From positions 43,422,574 to 43,486,573 of the forward strand of contig NC_065921.1 in the NCBI RefSeq assembly GCF_024586455.1: a stretch of DNA of 64,000 bases, read 5' to 3'. The first letter of the stretch is position 1. Each line of letters begins with the position of its first letter. The notes below the pieces were generated by a model. It made no database searches. It saw only the letters and a program-made list of their open reading frames with translations, and was not told where the DNA came from. A program made the translations under genes and the position numbers. This document shows positions 46,651 to 60,155 of this stretch, piece by piece. The stretch comes from Bactrocera neohumeralis. Taxonomy: Eukaryota > Arthropoda > Insecta > Diptera > Tephritidae.

Positions 46651-48870
46651 TGGAAAATTTGTTTTTGAATCATAAAAACAATACAAAACAGCTGATTTGG
46701 CATTAAAGATACAATTACTTTTGACAATTGTAGGTTTTTGGGTTATCAATTGCTAAACATCAACAATGTGCAGTCTCCATTGGCAATATAGATTTTCAGC
46801 AATTTTAAGTTGCCTGTCGAGATGCCCCGTTAAGATACAAAGTTATAAGCAAAATATATACATATGTATAAGCCATAAGCTATAAACAAAACATAAACAG
46901 CTGATTTCACCAAAACGCTGAGTGCACGCGAGAGTTATAAAACTAAAAAGAGAGAATGATAGCCACGAATTCTCTTTATAACGATATATGGTGGTTAAAA
47001 AAAGAGATTATCAAGCAGAAATTCATAAACATAAACTGCAGGCTGTGGCATAAACAAATCTTTATGAGCATTCCAACAAAGAATACACATATGTATTTAT
47101 ATCAAAATATGAAAATACTAATTGATAAAATAATAGTTGTAAATAAGTTATCTACAACTAACCTTTTTTAGTTGTTGCAAAATAAATATGCCCATTGGTG
47201 TCTACTTACCTATTTTAGAAATAAACAAATCTTGCATTATAGAGAGAAATATGGTATATATGAGATACGTTCTGTTATGGCTTTATAAGTATATTGGCCG
47301 GTACGAGCGGCGCTCTTAACAGTTTAATATTTTAATGCAACCGTTTCTTTCTTTTTTGCGTTAATCTCTTTACTAATTAAGTGCTCGCTGCGTTTACAGC
47401 TGATTTTGTTTTGCCACTTTGTTTTTATTTGTTGTTATTGGCGCTGCAATGCAGAAAAAAATGGTGGCAAACGTAAGCGAATACACAAGTAAAAAGAAAA
47501 TTGCAATACATCGCTTTTTCACCGCCGATTTTAAAATACTTCGAGTAGCCACCACCACAAGTCGCACAATGAGCAAGGCCATTTCGATGCATCTCGTTGT
47601 AAGTTATTGTCCTGTTCTTATTGAGCACTTTTTACATTAATGCAATTAACACTGTAATTAACGCACATTTTGTCATTCTGCTGCGGCCGTAGTGCGTCAA
47701 CAAAACCTTGACAATGTCCAAACTGAAGCCCTACCGCTCATGTTACACATAAGATTTTCCGTTTCACATAAAATTCAACTTAAATGTTTTATCGTTAATT
47801 TTATTTATACTCTACTAAATGGCAATTAACTTCACAAAACTTGATAAATTCCCGACCGATCAACCGACTAACGACGTTTGCAATTTTTATGCAAACAATT
47901 CTTTCCAATTCGATTTCAGCCGGCGAACTATGGTTTGCAAACAATAGTTCTCTACTAGCTGGCAATGCTGTTGATAAGAGTAGAGAGTGGTGAGAATCTT
48001 GAAATGTGTGTACATGCTGCCGTATTTCATTTCTACATTGAAAGGTTGTTTGCTGACAGGATTAAAGCAATGACCAACCTCAAGTCGATCCTTGGTTAAA
48101 CAAAATATATTCATAATATGTACTTTATGTACACATTTCGCTAAACACTCATACATACTTACACATTTCGCTAAAATATTTGCCATTTTGAGCAGCAAGT
48201 GAATTAAAATATTAATATTTATAAATACTCTTATAGAAAACTGTAATTGTATTGCACCACTAACAGTGTAATGAAATCACCACTTCCGTTCAATAATTTC
48301 TGCAACTAGTTGTAGATATTTAAATTTTAGAAATCATTATCATTTTATTTCTGCATTTAACAATGCGAATTCGTTTAATCGATATAAAACGATAAATATT
48401 AGCTTTTCCCTCTGTGATTACTTGAAACATATTACAGACAGTTTGTAAGATTGCATTCAGTGCAATGGAAAAATGATTTTAGTGAACTACATACATACAT
48501 ATATAGTGACCAAAAGTGAAATTGTTTAAGTATTTGATAAGTAGTTACCTAAACAAGAAAATAAAACATTAATAATGGTTAGATATTACTAAAAAAGCAA
48601 TTGCTATTATTACTAACAAAGCAAAATACAGGGGCTCCTTTATACTGAAGTTATGGGGCCGCCGGTCAATTGATTTTAGTAAAGCTTACGCAGTTTATAT
48701 AAATTAGGTCTTATAAGCAGTGTTGCGAAGTTTGTAATTAAAAAATCTTTAAAATTATAACTGTTTGGGAGTATTTAAATGTTTTTATATTATTATTTAA
48801 GTATTTAAAATGATGCATCTGTGCGCCCTGCAAGTGAAAACGCTTTTCCTTTGTAGTTTCGTGTATTTTC
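46651..48870. other. Intergenic, AT-rich, no gene supported
   Basis: A 73-codon frame at 47419-47640 is followed by a donor-like gttgtaagt, and a 103-codon minus-strand frame lies at 47887-48198. Neither resembles a known family. Composition near 47640-47720 is less AT-rich. I cannot call a gene here. Confidence 0.35.
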
Positions 48871-51800
48871 TTTATTTATGCATTTAAAACCTTCGGTTGT
48901 ATTTTTTTGTTGCAGCGAGGCTTATGTGGCTTTTGAGTAATACTCGTACAATTCGCACCGAATCGGTTCCAGCTTATAGCCTGCTTCTTTGCAAAACCGC
49001 TCAGCTCGCTTTCATTTCCGTTTGTATGCTTATTTCAGTTTTCATTACTTTTAATAATATTAATTTTCATATTTTAAGATATTATATATATATATATATT
49101 TATTTTATTGTTGTATATAAAAAGCTTGTGTAAATAATTTATTTTTATTATAATTTGTTGTCCTCTTTTTTTTTTTTAATTTTATATTTTAATTTTTTTT
49201 TTCACGTTTCCCGTAAATCTTTTTGGTTGTTTTTCTTTTAATATTTGTGTGTGTATTTGTTTCTTTATAATTCATTAATTTGTCCTATCGTGAATTTGGA
49301 TTATTACGAATACCAAGAGAAGGAAATCAACAGTTCTTTGTGTTTTATTGTTTGCTTAAATATTTTTTCTTTTAAGTTTTTGTATTTTCTTTAAGTGGGC
49401 GTGTTTGCTTGGTGTACGAACGTGTTTAATTTCAAATATTTAATTTATTTCTTCTATTTTTTATTTGTTTACGAATACGGATAACTTAATTAATGCCGTT
49501 GACGCTTATTGCAAATCTAATATTCATGTTATCATATAGTATATATGTATGTATGTATGTATATATTATTATCGCTAATACCTTTTTTTACATATGCTTA
49601 TACATATTTACGAATACGCATGTACTTTGCTTTAATACTTAATACACATTTATGAAACGTAAGTTGGGCTAAGAAGAAACGTTTAATTACAGTACTGTCT
49701 TCAAGTTACACTTCGCTCTACGTGTCCTCTTGCTTTTCTTTCACAATTGGCCTGTCGTTGATGCACTGCTTTGCGACTTTTCTTTCAGTGTTGCAAGTTA
49801 TATTGCTTGTTTTTATTTGTAATATTTAATTAATTTACTCGTCTTGTTTATTTGCTCTTTCATAATTCTTCTGTTTCTATGTATGTTTTTGTTAAAATGT
49901 TGCATATTTGTGTTTTTGTATATGTTTTGCGATTTGTTGAGTTTTTGTATGTCTTCATTTGTTTCTTACTTGATTGCAAACTATGTATTTCGTTTTTGGT
50001 TGCAAAATTTCTTACAATGTATACTCTTTTTTTATTAATTTTTTTGTGTTCGAAAATTGTTGCATATATTTTTTCTAATAAATTATTTTAATTGTCAGAA
50101 AAATTGTCCTTTGCACTTTTTGAGTTGTTTCCAAAACGGTAACGGAAATCGTTTTTATACTTTATTGGTCGAATGGATCGGAGAATAAAACTACTTAAGC
50201 ACAAAACAATTAAACAAAAATGAAAGTAAATAAAATATAAAAAAAATATAAAAAATAAAAAATTAAGAAAAAATAAAAAAAAATGGAAATCAATAAAAGT
50301 TGAATAAAAAATAATGAAATAGTATATATACATATATACATATGTACATATATATAAATAAAATTAAAAATAAAATAAAAACAAAAGCTAAAAAAATAAA
50401 AAGTACAATAAACAAAATAATAACAAGTAAATTAAGTACTATAGACATATGTAAATGCTTAAGTGACAAATGAAAATAAAAAATAATAATAAAAACAAAT
50501 AAATATAATAATAATAATAAAGTAAAAACTATATTTTAAAATAAATTAATTAATTACAAATCAAAACAAAAAATAAAACAACTAAATAAACTTAATTAAA
50601 TAGACCCAAATAATTACAAATAATGTAAATTTTAAAATTTTTTTCAAGCTAGATATTATTGATTTCTTAACGATAAAACCAAAATAAATTTTAATTCATT
50701 TAAATCAGTTTCTAAAGAGTTACAATAAACTAAAAAATAAAATAAAATTAAAATTATATAAAAAAATTAATAAAAAAATAATAATTTTTTTGAGACATAA
50801 AAACATTTTTTTATAAATTAAAGTAATATTTAGTATTTATAACTTATATAAATTTAATGAATTGTATTTATTTTTTTGTTTAAATATAATTGTAACTTTT
50901 TTTTCTTAAAATTGTATAATATTATATAATAGTAAATTGGATACAACAATTAATAATTCATAAAATATTGTCGAGTTAAACTTAATAATATATAATATAC
51001 ATAACTAATAGTAATAAAAAATTATTTTAAAAATTCAAACCTAAAATAAGTTTTCACAGCGGTTAAAAAGAAATCAAAAATTTTTGAAAAAAGGCAAATA
51101 GAAAATTATTGCAAAACAAAAATAAATAAAAAATTAAAGTAAAAAAAAAATAAAAAATTAATGAAAAGACAAAGTAAAAATTATTTATAAAATAAGCTGA
51201 CTAACATAAAAAAAACAAATATTTCAAAATAAAATAAAAAAGTACAACAATATTTAAAATATGTAAATACTAATAATTATTATAATAATATTAAAATAAA
51301 GTAAATTAAAATATGTATCTTCTTATACATACCAAAACCGATATGGCAAAACAAAAATAGAAAATAAAGTGTTAAGGGGTTAGGGGTAATATCTTAAAAA
51401 TATTCTCTGAGAATAATAACTTAGAATTTTCTTCCAAAAACTTTAAGTGTAAAATAAAAAAATAAATAAAAATATTGAAATGAAAATAAAAATAAATAGA
51501 AAAATTAAAATCAAAAAAATAATATATACTATATATGCAGTGTAACCTAAAAGGTATAAATTTGCATACATACATAAATAAATATAGTAAATAAGCCGCA
51601 GACGCCACCAGCTAGTGCTTTACATAAATTAAAAGTGCAGTGATTATTTATATGTAATTGTTACTCCTAAATACAAAAAAAGTAATAAATATATAACAAA
51701 ATATACAAAATAAAATAATATATACTAAATAAAAACCTATACACCTATGCTGCTTGTACTTATGTATTACCCTTCTCTTCATATTTATTTGTATCGTTAA

Positions 51801-53699
51801 TAGCTATATATGTATGTATGTATATAGTGTATATATAAGTTTGTATGTATTATAGGAAAATAGATGAACATTCTTGTTTGCAAACTCTTTGAAGTATCTA
51901 CTGGTATGTGCTTATATGTACATGTCCTCATGCACTAAACGCAAATCATTACTGCAACTATTAAGATTTGTGAAATACCATTTTGTTGTTACTAACAGCT
52001 TAACGACACTTAACATATCAACACTAATTTCTGCGCTACACATTTGCTTATGCCATTGTAAGTATTTATCTATGTATGTATATAATTTAAATGTATATAT
52101 TTTTGTTCATTTTTGCGTTAAATTTTGCATTTGTTTTGGGTTTTCGTTTTTGATGATTTAAAAAGTCTTCAAGAAAATATGGTATCTGCTGTACTCTTAG
52201 CAAAAATTGTGAGAACGGGATTTGGTTATACATACATAAATAACTGTTTCACTTTGCTTATTTTAGTTATTAATTTTGTCTTACAATAATGTTGATTTCT
52301 TTTCTATTGCCACAATTAAAAATGTTTACTTTTTGGTTTTGTATTTTTCGGTTAAAAATTTTGTTTGCTGACATTTAGTCAACAACAACAGCTATGCTTT
52401 GATCAAATGCACGGTGTGTATTTGAAAATAAAATGTCTCTACGCACTTAGGTATTATAAACCGTTATTTGTTGTCAAAATTTCATTGTTTCATACATAAC
52501 TTGCTTTTTTGTGACTTTCCTTTGTACCGTTTTATTACATTTCCATGCAATATACATACATGCAGTTTAAACTGTTCTTTCTTTATTTGTTATTGCATAT
52601 TATTTCAATCGTGTTGTTTTTGCTTTGCAATTTTCGTTTCGTTTTTGGTTATGGTTTGAAAACTAAAGTTGTGTGCCTCTTTATATTGTTGCTTTTTGCG
52701 TATTTATCCCAAAAACCTTCAGAACAATTCCTACAAGCTGTCGTTAAGCATTTTTTTTTACCGTTATGCGTATAATATGCAGTATTTACAGCCAGTTCCC
52801 AGTGCTGCTTTAAATTTGGTCATTTTCTTTTAACTTTTCGCTTCTTAACTTTACATTACCGTACTTTTAGTAATATCGCGTTTATGCTTTCATGATAATT
52901 TTGAAATTGTTACATATTCTTATAATTGTTTTTACACTTACATATATAGCTTTTATTTTATAACATCACAGACTAAATACAAAAAAGTGGCTGCTTTGCT
53001 TAAATATTTATTAATTTCATTTCCCGTTGCTTCTGCCAAGTACGCAGGGCGTGCATATGCTAGTTACATACATATTTACAATTGTTTTGCATTGAAACAC
53101 CAAAATGTGGAAACTCTAAATAAGGAGAGAAAATAAGAAGAAATTATTTTTGGTTTTATGAAAGTCAATTTTAAACGGAAAAGAAATTAAAATATTAATA
53201 AAAATAAGTATAAACAAATATTTTGAAAAATTTAAAAATAAAATAGATTGAAAATAATATTTCAAGGTTAAATTAAATTATATGAATATTGTATAAAAAT
53301 TCTTATCAGGAAAATAAAATTCATGAATAAATATAAAAATATAATAAATTGAATTAGAGTTAAAAAACATTTAATATAAATAGAGAAATAAAAAAACAAA
53401 TAATTCAAAATAAAGTAAATTAACATATGCACATGTTTGATACAAAAATCAGTGCAGCAAATCCAAAAGAAAATTCATAAAAAAGATAAAAATATAATAA
53501 ATAAAATTAGAGTTTAAAATAAATAAAAATTCGAAAACTAAAGCATTATTAAATAAAAAATATTAATTATTAACACATAAAAAATAATCAACCGCAAATA
53601 TAAAACAAATAAAATGAATGGAAATGCAATGAAAAGTTTACCAAACATTTTTGCATAAATTGAAACACAGTTAAGTAAAATAGGGGAAAATGATAAAAA

Positions 53700-53910
53700 C
53701 AAAACAAGAAAAAACCGCACCGATGCCATAATACCTTTAATAGGTTCAAGTTTACTTATAACAACTTTATTTTGATCGGCCAGTTTGTATGTGCGGATCG
53801 TAATCCATGTCAAATTTTCCGAAAATATCTCGTCAAACAAAAACGTTTTCTATACAAAGACTGGATTTTAATCGCTCAGCTTGTTTGGCAGCTTTATGCT
53901 AGAGTATAAA
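53700..53910. repeat. Family B repeat remnant
   Basis: aaaacaagaaaaaaccgcac at the start, then atgtcaaattttccgaaaat and a cagtttgtatg-type motif followed by cgctcagcttgtttggcagc. The order matches the first part of family B, much diverged. Confidence 0.5.
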
Positions 53911-54314
53911 AATATTAAATAGCAAACAATATTGAATAAAAGACAAAAAAAAAAATAGAAGAAAATTATATCATTATAGAACTGAAAGAAAAAATTTACT
54001 AACGAAATGAAATAAATTAAATAATGAAATGCATATAAATAACGAAAGTAGTGTATAAAATAATAAAAAAAATCAAAAGGAGAAATGGAAAATTATATAT
54101 ACTGACCTTTGGTTCCCTCTGCACTTTCTAACCTCCAAATAATGATTTTTTGTAAATTGCACTTTCTTTACTTATAACTGTCTTAAGAAAAACGCAATAA
54201 AAATACAGATATACATACATATGTTTATGGTAGTTTTCAAAACAGAGGGTTCAACGTCAGAGTTGCAAATAATGCATTAAAAAAAATAATTAAATTAAAT
54301 TTTTTTCTATTTTG

Positions 54315-54692
54315 TAATCCCACTTACTGGGTTAAAAAGGAAATAATATTGCATACGGGATTAGATATTAAAAAAAATTAATCCTACAAACGGGATTAAA
54401 AACATTTAATCATAAAAACCAGATTAAAAAATTATAAACAGACAACAACTTAACCACAAAAGCCGAATTAAAATCTAAAAAACCAAAAACAAAAAACAAA
54501 AATTATCATAAAAACCGGTTTAAAAACTAAAAACTACCGGATTGAAAACAAAAATTAATCTGAAGCATATAATTAAGAACACTTTTTAATTTTTAATTAA
54601 AACTTTAACACTAAAATCAAAAAAAATATTTTTAATTTTCAATTTTTAATCCCAAAATTTTAATTTGATTTTATTCCCAAATATCGGGATTA
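54315..54692. promoter_or_regulatory. Cluster of six GGATTA/TAATCC sites
   Basis: Exact sites at 54315, 54358, 54379, 54393, 54647 and 54687, with several near matches between (ccagatta, ccggattg). TAATCC is the core bound by Lys50 homeodomain factors such as Bicoid, Orthodenticle and Goosecoid. The near-matches fit a decayed tandem repeat (c-g-g-g-a-t-t-a-a-a-a-a) equally well, so the regulatory meaning is only a possibility. Confidence 0.3.
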
Positions 54693-55814
54693 AAAAATAA
54701 AAACCTGATTTTAGTGCACAACTTTTTAATTGAAAAGTTCGTAACGCTGATGTACACTAATATAAACAAAATTAAAATTTACGAAGTTCAACTATAAACA
54801 CTTTAAAATGAAAATAATTCCGTTCGAAGCAAACAAAACTAAAAAATAGATAAATAAATTTTTATTAATCAGCCTTCTTCATATTTTTGAATTGTTTTCC
54901 TTTTTTTCACCTCCCCAAATGCAGTTAACACTTATAGCAATTACAAATTTGCAAATTCAATGTTTTCTTTTCATTTAAAATTTCTTTTATTTCCTTTTTA
55001 GTATTGTATTCTGCATTTTGTTTACTTCGTAACTATATTTTAAACGTATAGTATATATGTATGTATGTATGTATATATTTCATAGTTTTCATACGCACTG
55101 CAATTAATTCAATTAATATTAATTAATTATAAGTATAATTTTAATTTTAAATAGTATCGTTTAATATTAATAATTTTGTTTACATTCTTTATTAATATTT
55201 ATTAATATTACATAGTATTAGTTTAAAAATTTAAAAGCATTTATCACACATCTACTTACTTAAACATTAAGATTAGTTTGTTTTTTATTTGCAATTCTTT
55301 TTCATTTCATTTCATTTTTACTTTGCAATTATTGTATATTGTTTTTGTTTTATTGTTTAGCGCTATTTACGTTTGTTTTACTTTTCGCTACTTTTTATTA
55401 CATATTTTATATTGTAAGTGTCCTTCCCAATTGATTTTCGCTTCTATTGTATTGTATTTGTTGTATTTTATATGCTTCCCCTTTTTGTGAGGGCCCTAGG
55501 TTTGTTGAGTTTTTCGCTTGTTACTTTCATAACTTTGTTAATTTCTTTTTTATAATTTTCTTTATATATCCTTTGCTGTGTATTGCGGTGTTTATTTCGA
55601 AGAAATATATTTCACACTTTTCAGAAGGCTTTTGTTGTTGCAAATTATATTTGAAGTGTTTGCTCTGGTTTTGTTCTTTTTGTTTAGATATTTATACAAA
55701 TATTGAAAAACAATTATTAAGAACGTATTCTTTACATAAATTTATCACATAATTTCTTTCTAATAATCACTTTTCGTTGCTCGCCTGCCAATTGGTAAAA
55801 TATAAATCTAATAC

Positions 55815-55850
<36 letters not shown>
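55815..55850. repeat. (ATGT)n microsatellite
   Basis: About eight tatg/atgt units in a row; shorter runs of the same unit lie at about 49545, 51808, 55056, 61757 and 61825. Confidence 0.85.
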
Positions 55851-55949
55851 GTAAATCTACAAATATGACATTTGACAAGAATTGTTATGCCTATGTTTAT
55901 ATGTAGAGGTGAGCGTGTAGTGCATAGATTTGGAGCAAAAATTATTGTT

Positions 55950-57830
55950 TTAAAAAAATTTTGGGCTGGCTTTAGTATACCATCCCACGATTTCAGGGTT
56001 AAAAGTAGTATGATTGGATAGAGCTGATGCTCCAGATTAAGAATATATATAACTATAGCCGCCGCAAACTTATAGTTTTCGAGATAATTGCATTTAAAAT
56101 TGAAAATTTTGCAAATTTTATTTTGCAATTTCTCGATTTCTAGTAATTCTTTCTTTCATATTATGCACTTTTTATACACTTACACTTCACTACATTGTTT
56201 CTACATATTTATTTTGTATTAATTATTTAGATATTTGCTTAAAATAAGCATTTTATTTTTTATACAAATTTCATTAAATGCACAATAACAAAACTGTTAC
56301 GTGTTGACAGATAATAAGTGTTGCCATAATTACACATTTATCAAACGAATAAAAATGAATAAAAAATAGGATTGTACCCCAAATACATAAATGCAGAAAG
56401 AAGTCGGACGTGAATGGACTAATGTTTATCCTGGTGCCTAGGGTTTATTTTTAAGCCCGGCCGAAGGCTGCCAATGAACAAAGGAAATCTTAAAGTTATG
56501 TTAAATAGGGTATCACCCTCTTAAAACCACATTTCCTATAACGGATATTGTTACAATTAAACAATGTACCGTTTCTTTTTAAATAAAATTAAAAATATAT
56601 ATAAATACATGCAGGTTGTTTTGGTTTTTATTAATTTGTTATTGCACTTTTATATTTTCTGTTGTTGTAATATAAATAAAATTGAAGTCTACTAAGCACC
56701 AAACAAATAAAAACAAAATTGTTGTTGTTATCTTTATTATTACTCTTGTTATGCATTATTAAGTACAAAAATATCATCTATGTACTCTCTAATGCTCCCC
56801 ACTGTAAGTATTAAAAAATTAAAGTGTATTTAAAAAAATTATTGCAAATTCATCAGGTAAGTTAATATAAGTTTTTACGTAATTAATATATCTTTTCTTA
56901 TTTTAGGGCGGAGAGTCGAAGGCCACTGGGTTCTTGGGAAAGTTGAGGATGGGAGTTATGAACTTAGGCTGGAGCTATGTCCCGGCAATGTGAGGTGTAC
57001 TGAGGTGCTCATACTTTAGATAGAGAAGCATGTGGCAAAAAGTAGTGTTATATGTACCGATAGTTAGAAGGCGTACGAATGTCTGTCCAGTCACGGGGAT
57101 GAGCACCGACGGGTTAATCACATCGACCCGGATAATCCGTTCGTCGCAGAGGACGGAACCCACACTCAACGCAACGAGTCCCAGTGGCGCGTAATTAAAC
57201 GTTTTTTAACAAAGACAATTACAATAATTGTGAAGATTTTTCTAATTTAATATATGAGTATATTTGGAGAAAAATATAGCGAATAATCATTATGATCCCT
57301 TTGTGAAATTATTAGATGCAATAAAAAATACTTATAAGCCCTAAAAGCTTTTTTTTTATTGCAATGGCTAATTTATTTCAGATGGTATTTGTTTCCTGCG
57401 TTTAAGTTTTTTTTATTTATTTTTATTGTTTTCAATCGTTTGGATATGGTTACACTTATTGCCTGTCAACACAGAACACTTTTGTTATTGTGCATGTAAT
57501 GATATAAAATGCCTATTTTAAGCAAATATCTAAATAACCAATATAAAATAAATACCTATGTAGAAACATTGTAGTGAAGTGTAAGTGTATAAAAAGTGCA
57601 TAATATGAAAGAAAAAGTAACTATAAAACGAGAAATTGTAAAATAAAATGTGCGAAGCTATCAACTTTAAATGCAAATATCTAAATATAAATTAATTATA
57701 TATTTTCCTAATATGGAGCATCAGCCCTATCCAACTATACCACTTTTAACCCTGAAATCGATGGGATGGTATACTAAAGTTTCCCCAAATTTTTCCGAAT
57801 TAAAAATATTACACAATCATGTATATTAAG
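55950..57830. mobile_element. Foldback-type element with long inverted-repeat arms
   Basis: The arms are about 55950-56345 and 57435-57830, inverted relative to each other. The outer part contains ctttagtataccatccca and gatttcagggttaaaag. The inner part contains tttagatatttgcttaaaat, gcacaataacaaaa and gtgttgacag. The arms differ by many substitutions and indels, so it is not young. The core holds AT-rich DNA and a GC-richer 290-bp stretch (56905-57190) of unknown origin. Ends and target duplication are not clear. No transposase recognised. Confidence 0.7.
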
Positions 57831-60155
57831 TATAAGCTTTAAAAATCCAATTAACCGTACTTGGAAAGTGCTGACTTTACTCATAATGAGCATACGAGTT
57901 GCATGATCGTTTGAGTTTCAAAAACGAAATTATTTAATATTAAATTACTTACAGGGTAACAGTGATTGTTTCTAGTTCTGCAAGCGCAGTAGAAATTGTG
58001 AAAAAGTTTGGACAAACGGCTCTAACAATGAATATTGGAAGAAAAAATTGCCAGAAAAAATTTTGCACTTTAAACAAAGAAAAAAAAACAAAAAACAATT
58101 TTAGTTAAAAAAATGTGAGTAACAAAAAGGAATTTTAATGAAAAAATATGATTAAAAACATTGTGGTTAAGAAAGCTTAAACGTGCGTATTAAAGAGAAA
58201 AATTAAATCAAGGAACAGACCTGAAAAATTTAAATTATGATTTAAATATTGAAATTATATATGGTAATTATTTTTTCATTGTGGTATTAGCGGTAGTCAG
58301 CATTTTCAAAAATAGATTTTTGCATTTTCTGAAAGTATGATGCTAAGGAATATGCTCAGAAAACTTGAAGTGAATCCGTCGGACGCTCTGGACCGTTTCA
58401 AAAAAGTACCACTATTGATCGAAAACGGCTCAATAGATTTCAATGAAATTCCTCCGGTTTTTTTGAAAACATTAAAAATTAGTGCTTGATCGAAAGATTC
58501 TCGATTTTTTATAAACATTTAATAGTTGGTTTTTTCAGAAAAACTGAAAAAAATACCTGAACCTTTTCCGTTTTTGTTAATAAAAAAAAGGTGCGATCAG
58601 ACACTAGATTATTTGGTAATAACATTATTTTTTTGTCCGATTGATTTTAAATTATTTTATTAAGTTAATAATGGTCACTGCAGATAACTTTGGTAATAAA
58701 TGGACTAATAAAATTCCTTTAATTTCAAAATTAGTATTTTTTTTAATTTCTGTCAAGTCGAAACCTAATTTTTAATGTTGCTATATTTTTACTTTAAAAA
58801 AATAAGAATCATTTACTGGCAAAAAAAAAAAATATAAAATTGCAATTTTTCACTTCGCTGACTACATCTAAAATCTTATAATAAAATTTACACATAAATC
58901 AATAATTTAAATAAAACTTGGAGATGTAACTGCATTAATATATCCGTTGGAACTATTTTACTTTCACTAAATTATTTCTCAATATTATAAAATTGCATGA
59001 ATATTTACAAACTGACTGATTTAAATAAAAGAGCTTAGAAATGTAAACAAACAATTTTAAATTACAAACAGCTGTTGTCATTACAGTAAACCATTCACGA
59101 TAGGATGAGCATTTGGTTAAACACCATAGAATATTTAGAAATATTAATGTTTTGCTATAATTTAGAGAATTGATTAGATTATTATAAACCATAATACTTT
59201 TTTAACTAATAGGAATTTAATTTTTTTGCAACCGTCAGAGGCCGTTAGGTAATTTTTGGGAGCATTAAGATTTTTTTAACTATTGTGAGTTACTCTAAAA
59301 AAGTTTTTGGAGCACTGATTTTTTTAACTATTGTGTTGTGAGTCACTCTAAAAAATTTGCAAAAGCTTAGATAAATTTTTAATACACCAAAAGGAATTAT
59401 TATTTTCCGCTCACTAAAAAAAATATCCACAGATTCCATAGAAAGTTAATAATTTAATCATTCTTCTAATAAAGGATATGTTTCACAATTTCTGTTGGTT
59501 TATTAAATAAAATCGACCCGCTTTCTTAGACTATTTTATTTAAACTAGTTGTTTGTTCGTTGCGTTGTTCACCAAGTTTATCAAATCGGCTGCAAGAAAT
59601 ATAAAAATTAACTAGTAAAAGTCTAAATTTATGAAAATGATTAGCAGCGCAAATTTCTTAAACATTTAGTTAAATATTTTCGAGTAAATATCGAAATTTA
59701 TAAGAACTTAACTATCTAGTAGCTTTGAAGACGAAGTTATATGCGTGAAATCTAAAACAAAACATTTTCTTGTTACAAATATTTCACATCAATTAAAGTC
59801 AGCACTTTTGTGTTTCCAATTAATTTAAGTTGAAAAGTTAAAATAAATTAATTAAAATGAAAATTTAATATGCCTCAACATGATCAGCAATAATTTATGA
59901 AATTATAAATAATATTTTAAAGAAAAAAAATTATTAAAAAAAAATCAAATTTATAAAAAAAAAGTATAAGATTCATACAGACATAGTTTTTTCAGCGTTA
60001 AACTAAATTTCCTAGCAGCAAACAAGTTGTGTTCTTCTACATATCTATGCGTCTGTCTCAAAAATGAGCGATTTTCAAACTGCTTCTATCCTAAATGTAT
60101 GCAACGTCATACAATTTCTTAATGCAGTACAAAGCAATACATATGCATGTATGTA
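57831..60155. other. Intergenic, AT-rich, no gene seen
   Basis: Low-complexity A-rich runs. A 70-codon minus-strand frame at 58306 has no family resemblance. The only structured piece is the duplication at 59255. Confidence 0.4.
59255..59365. repeat. Tandem duplication of about 52 bp
   Basis: Two copies in a row of gagca(t)t..atttttttaactattgtg followed by gagt(t/c)actctaaaaaa. The second has an extra ttgtg. Confidence 0.75.

Larger units (their letters stand above)
48871..55800. other. Alternating T-rich and A-rich blocks, no gene
   Basis: On the plus strand, 48880-50110 is T-rich, 50160-51740 A-rich, 51760-53100 T-rich, 53110-54870 A-rich and 54880-55790 T-rich. Changes are abrupt. All long frames here are low-complexity (Phe/Leu/Ile-rich on one strand, Lys/Asn-rich on the other) and should not be taken as genes. 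Similar microsatellite cores (tatatatgtatgtatgtatg) occur in the T-rich blocks at about 49540, 51805 and 55050. Confidence 0.55.

Noticed and set aside
47419..47640. Possible first exon with donor gttgtaagt
   Set aside because: No recognisable protein, no promoter elements and no downstream exon to join.
48897..49133. Exon-like frame behind a tttttttgttgcag acceptor
   Set aside because: The acceptor is good, but the reading frames are short or low-complexity and no partner exon is seen.
49844..50333. Phe/Leu/Ile-rich and membrane-like frames in the T-rich blocks (also 52468-52775, 55278-55752)
   Set aside because: Translations of low-complexity T-rich DNA; no motif, no splice context and no similarity among them.
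58306..58518. 70-codon minus-strand frame
   Set aside because: Isolated, AT-rich, with no family features.
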